Of a DNA stretch of 64,000 bases, positions 57,115 to 64,000 are shown in pieces (position 1 is the first letter of the stretch; each line of letters begins with the position of its first letter). Below the pieces are notes generated by a model. That model was given only the letters and a program-made list of their open reading frames with translations. It did no database searches and was not told where the DNA came from. The stretch comes from Ignelater luminosus. Lineage: Eukaryota; Arthropoda; Insecta; Coleoptera; Elateridae. Where the stretch lies: NCBI GenBank assembly GCA_011009095.1, contig VTPC01090705.1, positions 213,862 to 277,861 on the forward strand. The letters run 5' to 3'. The position numbers and the translations under genes were made by a program.

Positions 57115-58145
57115 GTTCATGGTATTGCTGCCAAAGATGATGAAGTCCTACGGTTGGCCGTCGCAGACCATCCATATCAGGAATTCAAAACGTGACTCTT
57201 CACGCCAGATTAGTTTTTCCCTAACAAGAGATGCTTCTGAACTTTCTCGAAACGTCTAAGTTTTATGGTATTTCTGCCGAAAGCTGCCCAAACGCTAGAA
57301 AACATTAAAATCTTTTTACCCTAAGAAAATATGCTTTTGACCTTTTTCAAAAGTTTAGGTCTTATAGAGTTTATGACATTGCTGCCAAAGGCGGCATTTA
57401 CAAGAAAAGCAAAGCCCAAACGCTAGCTGCAAGCGACCCATTATAGGAGCACGCAGGGCGAGTCTTCACACCACAGTAACATTTCCTTAAAGTTAAAGAC
57501 AGTTGAAAGCCCGCTGGCAGCGTATGAACATGCAGAGAAACGGAGCACATTATTGGGCCAGTAAGGATTTCAATCTAATCAAGTTTTAATTAAAACTTGA
57601 AGTTTCGTCAGACACGCTTCTGATCTTTTTCGAAAAGTATAAGTTTTAAGAAAGTGTATGGTATTTACAAGGATGGCAAAGCAAGAATGTTAGCTGCAGG
57701 CGGCCAATAATAAGAGCACAAAGTGCGAGTCTTCATCCAATATTATTTTTTCCTTAAGGTTAAAGAGAGTTGAAGATCACGGGACCGCCAGCAGATGAAC
57801 ATGCCGAGAAACGCAGCACATTTTTAGACCATCGAGGGTTTTTAAGTTAATCAGGCTTTTAATAAACTGTTGGGAGTTTCAGCAAAGATGTTTCCGACCT
57901 TTTTTGGAAAATTTAAGTTAGTTAAGAAAGTTAGGTTTAATTTTTCACCAAGAAAATTAAAGAAAGGTAGGAATCTACGAAGCAGCGCCAGCAGCCGATG
58001 AACATCCAAAAAAAATGCAGCACATGTTATTCAACTAGTAAGAATTCTTAAGCTAATCGCGCTTTTAATAAACTGTTGGAGTTATGCCTGAATCTTCTTG
58101 AGAAGTTTAAGTTTAAAGAAATCTCGTAGTGTTGGTTTTTAAGGG
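57115..58145. repeat. Degenerate tandem array, ~205-270-bp units
   Basis: The phrase 'gaaacg(g/c)agcacat' (variant aaaatgcagcacat) occurs near 57538, 57808 and 58011; 'gcgagtcttca' near 57460 and 57727; 'gctttt(a)ataaactgttggga(g)' near 57854 and 58060. Spacings are about 270 and 204. Four to five units are visible. The last unit almost touches the next GC-rich repeat. Confidence 0.65.
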
Positions 58146-58179
58146 TAAGGTGAAAAAGCCCAACGGTTACGTGCCGTAA

Positions 58180-58850
58180 GTGATCCATTAAGAACCTGCA
58201 CAGGCCGAGATTTCCATGTCCGGTCAAAACTGACAAGATAAACTTGACAGAACGCGAAAACACCCGGTAACTTCTTGATCCGAAAAGTCCCGTCAGGTCC
58301 AAACAGTCCGAGAAGTCCCACAAGCCCGAATGGCCTGACACACCCGAACGGTCCGACAGGCTTCAACGGCTCAACAGGCTCGACAAGCTCCGCATCAGTA
58401 CAAAAAGTACACCTGTTTGAATCATTTAAATTTGGATTCAGCGAGATCCTTATCTTTGGATTTCGCAAAACGTCGCAGAGAGCGTCCCATCTAATGACAT
58501 TAATATCCTCGTAATAGTAATATCCTTCGTCCGAAAAAATTAAACTTGCGCGATTATATTTGTTTGGTTCATGTCACGGCCTCCATGTATTAGGCACTCA
58601 ACCATTCATTCTTATTGACGCTCTCTACTACTCTCGTAATAGTAACATCCTTTGCCCAAAAATTTGAATCAGTACGAGAAAAATCTCGATCCGGTGTAGT
58701 ATGACAATCGTCCGCTTCGGATCAGTACAAAAATAAAGGTCCAAATAGCTTGATAGGCCCGAGAAGCCCGACTGGCCGGGGGTATAGCGAAAAGCCTGAT
58801 AGCTTTTTAAACTGAGCTTCTATGACCCATAACAGATGTGCAAAGCACGA
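58180..58850 (+). repeat. GC-rich 9-nt/27-nt dispersed repeat, copy 7
   Basis: The head at 58193-58280 (acctgcacaggccgagattt, then aaacttgacagaacgcg, then acccggtaacttcttgatcc) matches 615-705. 9-mers run 58285-58390, and 27-nt units are reduced to 58395-58410 and 58670-58735 ('ccgcttcggatcagtac'). 'ctcgtaatagtaa(t/c)atcctt' is directly repeated at 58508 and 58633. Confidence 0.75.
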
Positions 58851-58969
58851 CTACTTCCTCCCATAAGCTTTTCCGTGGGTTAATTTAAAGACATTTGAAA
58901 GTTATGGGACGAAGTCGCGAAGCGACACCTGTGGCGACGGAGAAACAAACAACGTGCAACCGAATTCCT

Positions 58970-59500
58970 CGAACTTAAATTTATCATTTTAGAATCCAGA
59001 ATAGGACGACTTAGATTTTATAGCTATGGGCCTGGCCGCGCAAAGACCCGACCGTGAAACCCGTCCCGTTTGCGGTGCAGTAGGAAAAGCCACCTCTTCA
59101 GTTCAATATGGAAATAATTCCTGTTCGAATTGCTACGATCAGGTGTAGTATGAAAATCGTCCGCTTCGGATCAGTACAAAAATAAGGGTCAGAAAAGCTT
59201 GACAGGTCCAAAAAGCCCGAAGGGCCGAAACAGCTCGAACAGCCCGACAGGGCCAGCACGGCCCGAGATGCCCGAACGACCCAAGCGACCCGACAGGCCC
59301 GAGCGCCCCGATTGACCTGGAAGCGGGGCCGAAAAGCCTGACAGATTTTTAAACTGAGGCCCGGCCCGACCCAAATCTGATCTGATACGCGCAGGTCTTT
59401 GTGACTCATAATAGATGTGCAAAGTGCGGCTGTTCCCTTAACTCGAACTTAAATTTATCATTTTAGAATCCAGAATACGACTACTTAGATTTTCTAGAGA
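58970..59500 (+). repeat. GC-rich 9-nt/27-nt dispersed repeat, copy 8, in a ~470-bp direct duplication
   Basis: 27-nt units run 59070-59185 ('cgtccgcttcggatcagtac') and 9-mers 59200-59330 (cgacaggcccgagcgcccc), ending in 'gatttttaaactgaggcccgg'. The flank 'aacttaaatttatcatttta' plus 'gaatccagaata' occurs at 58973 and again at 59443, so copies 7 and 8 appear to be parts of a tandem duplication with a ~470-bp step. Confidence 0.75.
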
Positions 59501-59509
59501 ACTTTTGAG

Positions 59510-60280
59510 GATATGTCCTAACCTGACTTTGCGGAAAGTTTAAATTTTGTATGACAGTTTGTATTTTTATCACGCTTTCAGAAAAAAATCCAAATAAAGG
59601 TTTTTTTAAAGTCTTTTCACGATTAATAGGATTTGGAATTAAATAAACACTCGGTCCATTAGAATATCAAGCAAATATGAAGGCACTAATCACTCAATAG
59701 TCAGAAATTTAACCAGCAACTTGTAAGATCTTACTAGATACTAGAACATGGATCTAGGTAGAACTGATTACTGTACGTTTGATTACGAAGAACAGCAGGA
59801 AACATGAAATAGAAGGAGAAGCTTTCAATTTTTCAGCTTAGTTTGTCTTTAGCACTTGGAGGAAGTAGATTTCAAAGAAGCTTCTCCTTTTATTGCAAGC
59901 CATCATAAGTATCTCTTTGTAACTCGGTGAATCACGTTGATATCTCTATTCGTGCGTTCATGTGGTAGGTCGATGACTCATATAGTTAGAAAGAAAAATT
60001 TCTTTGAAATTCATCGAACAATAAAGGACCACATTAACTAATCATGCTGCTCTGGCTTTACAAACTTCTAAATCAATTTTTAAAAAGATTTCAACAAACA
60101 AGGATAAGAGAAATAATGAATTCTAAAAGACAATCACGGCAAACTAAAGTTCCTTAGAATAGCAAATAGAATAGCAGAAAGCAAAATAGCAAAAGTTAGA
60201 GGCGCTTCCCCATAGAAATAAACGCAAGAAACCTGTTAGTTAGTTCTTCCGTACAATGAGAATAGGTTTCAATAGGATCA
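59510..60280. other. AT-rich non-coding stretch
   Basis: Nothing recognisable. Confidence 0.5.
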
Positions 60281-60960
60281 TGTCAAGAAATTGGCTGCTC
60301 GAATGACCTCCATTCGGATATCCTATTATTCTGACTTTGGGTCTGGTCAGTGCTGAACTGCAAGCCTCCCATCCCTTGTTGCTGCCCAAGTTTTGCGCAT
60401 CCCATTGCTCTCCTGGGTGCTAATTGCTGATCGCCTGCCCAAGTCGCAGGATGCAAAGTTACTTTCCCTATGATCACTGTCCCACACTATTGTCTACTAT
60501 CGAGTTCCATTTCTACAGCCTGCACGTAAAGACGTGGGCCTGGAAAGATTTTGTGTTCACCTAGGGCAGCTATCATCTGTTCTCTTACGACAAACTATCA
60601 AATGCGAGGTAATACATATTCTTTTTATTGACATGTATCGTACTTGTTTCCTGAAATCACTGGCATAGTCAGCTTTGCTTCCATGTAATAATACTGACAT
60701 TAAAACGTCACCCAATTCCAGCCAGCATCAACTCAGCTGATACCTCTACGTCGCCGACAATCAATTACCTGCTCATACATTCATGCCGCCTTCCATACCG
60801 GCAGCGACAGCCACAGACATCATTTCTCTTCCTACTGCTGTAGCTACCACCAAGTCAGTCGAGCTACTGGGAAGTGTGAGAAATTACGTACAGCAGCCCA
60901 GTCTCGACATCTCCATCTTCATACGCGAAATTACTACTTGGTAAAAAAGATGTAGAGATG
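60281..60960. other. GC-richer block with small unrecognised open frames
   Basis: Composition is balanced over about 650 bp, unlike both flanks. The minus strand is open over 60283-60477 (PATWAGDQQLAPRRAMGCAK). The plus strand is open from 60741 to the stop at 60942-60944 with ATG at 60783 (MPPSIPAATATDIISLPTAV). Neither matches a family I know. It may be a decayed transposon or an unrecognised exon. Confidence 0.25.
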
Positions 60961-63900
60961 CGTTTCTTGGAGAATCCTTCTTAATAGTGAGCCTACTATT
61001 TGTTCTCTACGGATAATAATTTTGCTTTGAAGAATAAATCGATTAAGTTCTAAAACGAATTAACTTCTTCGGTTGTTAAAATAAAATGATTGAGAAGCTT
61101 TGAAAGACGGGATTAGGAAAACTGGTATTTGACAACCGAGAAAGTATTCCTGCAGAAGATACTTTCATAATTTGAGTAGTAGCAGACTCAAACTATTATA
61201 AGGTGTTTGGATCAAAACCTTTACGATAGATTTCTTTTTCCTTGAGAAGATCATATAAACAGTATTTGATTGACATCAGGGCAATCTCAATTACTTTCAA
61301 AGATGATTTTATGCAATTTTTCACCTCATGGCAGTATTGATGACCCAATAGCCAGGTGTCCGATTTTATAGATGAACTTCTACGTATTCTATCTCATCTT
61401 TAAGCAGTGAGGTTAGAAAGTTATTGTTACCACTCAAGAAAAAATCAACTGCGCATTTACTTTAGATTTTATTGTTCTCTGCTAGGATTTTCCAAGTCTG
61501 TAATTGAAGTGGTTAAAGCTGTCTCTTGAACGTTTAGCTTTAATAATCTTTTAGGGTAAGACAATATTAAAAATTGACTAGTAATAGCGAGTTAATTAAA
61601 AAATCAAAATCATATTAATATACATAGATGAAAACCTAAGAAAAAATTGATATCAAAACCTGTACTGCACTGAAGAAACCAAATTGGAATCGGAAAGTCG
61701 GTTCTAGGAATACTCAAGTGTTTCCTTGGACAGCAAAGTCAGATTTGAGCTGGTTATCTCAGAAACAGATACGGGAAGTTATTTTAGATAAACTCATGTT
61801 TCGCCGAAGATTCGAACTATTGGAATTCGATACGATGAAACCGGATTTTAGTTTTTTCTTTGACTGGTTGTTATAGACAGTTTGCAGGGACAGTAATAAT
61901 AACAATAATTTTAGCTTCCAGGAGTTAAAATGGAAACTCATCACTTAGTACTAATTTTATGTATCATTGTAAGAGTAAAAATTCTTTCAAGCTGTTTGAA
62001 GAAATGAACCTTAGATGGTCTTATGGTAACTTGGTATAATGTTGACATAAAAGCAGCAGAGTTAGCAGCAGCTCAATTTTGCTGTGTTACTCAATGGTGA
62101 TTATTACTCAAGTATGGCTAGACAAATATACACAAATTTATTTTTTGTCAGTTGTAGATCAATCAGTTATTTTACTATTACAGTTTAACGAGTACTTTTG
62201 GATTTGTTGTATTAGAAATATATATTCATAGCAAGAATCCTTCAAAGAAATTATTCATCTTGGGAATTCCTAAATATGAAACTGAAACCGTGTCCAGGAA
62301 CTTTTTTGTTACTTACTATGACTAAAAGGATGATTCAGTACTTGGAAATTAAGGGGCCTCTAAACAATGAAGGATCTACAACTACAACTAATTTCTATTG
62401 AATTTTGCATATTTTTTTAGCAAAGATTTGTCCATTTTGATTCGTTTCTACATGTTGGAAATTTGAGATTTAACCAAAGCAAATTTTAGTGATATTGAAA
62501 ACGATTTAGAAGAATCGATCTAATCCTGATTAAAGATTTATTAATTTAGATCTATCAACAGGCAATTTTTTTTTGAATTGGGTTAGATGAGAATGCTTGG
62601 AAATTCGTAATTTGAATCTTCGGGCCACTAGATGTCTAATTGTGAAGATACTAAATTGAATCTTATGTAAATCAAAATTTAGGATTTCCATTTGATTATT
62701 TATTTCAGTTCCAATTAGGTCAATTAAAAAGAAAAGGAAAACAATAATTAAACTAATTTAATTAGGTAACACACTTTTGCAACCGATTATCCAGATGTTA
62801 GATTTTTAAATAAAAGCAACTCTTAGTTTACATGATAAAAATCCATAAAAGTCAATTTTATTATATTAAAGGTTAAAGGAAACATCAAAACAAATAATTA
62901 TCCTTTAATATATGATACACGGCTTTCAAACAAAAAAAAAACAGTTTTACGACCCAAACGATTTAATTTTTTTCTATTTCTACTTTTACTTTCATTTTTA
63001 TGTTACCAAAAATGCAAAACAAGGTCTGTACGGGCTTTCCCCCCTTTTTCCAAACCAATAAAATCACGAATATCAAAGGCAATCATGTGTAGACGGTTTC
63101 AAATTAGTGTGCCTTAATTAAAGCCAAAATTAGCAAATACATGTCTGCTGTTAATTCGACCCTCATTTCACGCAATATGAACAAGATAAAAATTATAAAA
63201 GTTTTAACCAAAAAACCACTTCCGTACCAAACAGGTCTATAATATTTAAATGCTGAGATTTTATTTTTAATTGGAGACAAAACTTTCTTATTTTGTTGAT
63301 TTTTTTGCTTTTACCGAAACGGAGAAAAAAAAAGGGAAAATTAAATTGTAATACGAAATGAAGAGAAAAAAACCGAAACGAGTCGCCTATGGTTTCAAGC
63401 CAAAGGATTGGTCGTTCAGATAAGGCGCCGGTAGACACAACTCACGGCTGAGCAACCTTCCTTTCCAGTTCTCTCTGGGAACTGCACACATATCCTTATC
63501 AGAATTCGTTAAAACGTCAACTCATTGCTTCTTCCTTTCGTGCTCTTTTTTAAGTATTAACTCTTACAACAGGATGAAGCACTTTAGAATTAAAAAAGAA
63601 AAGTAATGTGCACGTCAAATTATCCTAGGGTTAATTACTAACAATAATAGGTATTAGTATTATAGAACTCGATTAATTATCAGCATTAAATCTGATATGA
63701 CACGCTATTTTGTAATCAGAAATGGAAAATTAGCTTTCCCACAGGATAAAAAGTGCAATAGATAAATCTCACAGTATCAGCATCTAATTGCAATAAATCC
63801 CAACTATAAATTCATCAATATTTTATAAGGCACATGTAGTAAAATCAACTTATATGGAATTGTACGTAAGAAGCAAGTCGAGCAAACCCCTAGGAGAAAA

Positions 63901-64000
63901 ATATATGTAAGTTAGTTTGAAATTTTAATACGCTTTTTCCAACAGAACAATTCATAATTCATCGATGTTAACTACCAAGATCTGGAATTCATCTTTTTTT
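60961..64000. other. AT-rich non-coding stretch to the window end
   Basis: No gene, RNA or transposon is recognised. A short GC-richer patch lies at about 63380-63500. Confidence 0.45.

Overview
This is a eukaryotic, almost certainly insect, nuclear genome fragment. It is AT-rich, gene-poor and crowded with decayed transposons and tandem repeats. One conserved host gene is recognisable: an exon of the LIM-homeobox gene apterous (Lhx2/9 class) at 20518-21026 on the minus strand, encoding an acidic/proline-rich N-terminal region and a complete first LIM zinc-binding domain, with consensus splice sites. A 73-nt candidate exon at 29369-29441 (minus) has a strong donor and matching phase; joining it would supply a start codon (MNYGP...). 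No second LIM domain or homeodomain exon was recognised, so most of 1-20517 is probably apterous intron and 21027-29368 is probably another intron. Compact GC-richer blocks at about 12.0, 18.24-18.6 and 49.35-49.5 kb, and a TATA-containing GC block at 40.04-40.45 kb, are the best candidates for regulatory DNA.

The rest is mobile and repetitive DNA. Recognisable transposons are a nearly complete but broken mariner with intact TIRs and TA duplication (8233-9523); the C-terminal tail of a non-LTR retrotransposon endonuclease/reverse transcriptase (6607-7181); a pogo/Tigger-like transposase tail (17591-17875); a Tc1-like transposase relic (23330-24110); an internally deleted mariner-type relic (about 24205-24610); a hAT-like non-autonomous candidate (24791-25485); a 213-bp TA-flanked MITE (35871-36083); and a jockey-like ORF1 (PRE_C2HC plus zinc knuckles, 51104-52536 minus) whose ORF2 is lost within about 100 bp.

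Around these lie several unrelated degenerate tandem arrays: about 144-bp units at 4.9-7.6 kb, about 210-bp at 16.4-17.2 kb, about 257-bp at 36.7-38.0 kb, about 300-bp at 41.8-48.1 kb with an outlying copy at 35.7-36.7 kb, monomers of about 270-300 bp flanking the retro-ORF1 at 50.5-53.6 kb, and about 205-270-bp units at 57.1-58.1 kb. A 2.7-kb T-rich, strand-asymmetric block occupies 25.6-28.3 kb.

The most unusual element is a GC-rich dispersed family in at least seven places (0.06-0.35, 0.6-1.17, 15.45-15.85, 22.4-23.25, 32.2-32.7, 58.2-58.85 and 59.0-59.4 kb). It has a conserved head, a module of 27-nt microrepeats (around 'cagtacgaaaat') and a module of 9-nt microrepeats (around 'cccgacagg'), with 9 nt as the common unit. 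In the 32.5-kb copy this has become a 5 x 36-nt array open in all three forward frames, one of which reads as a Gly-X-Y (collagen-like) repeat. I do not recognise this family.
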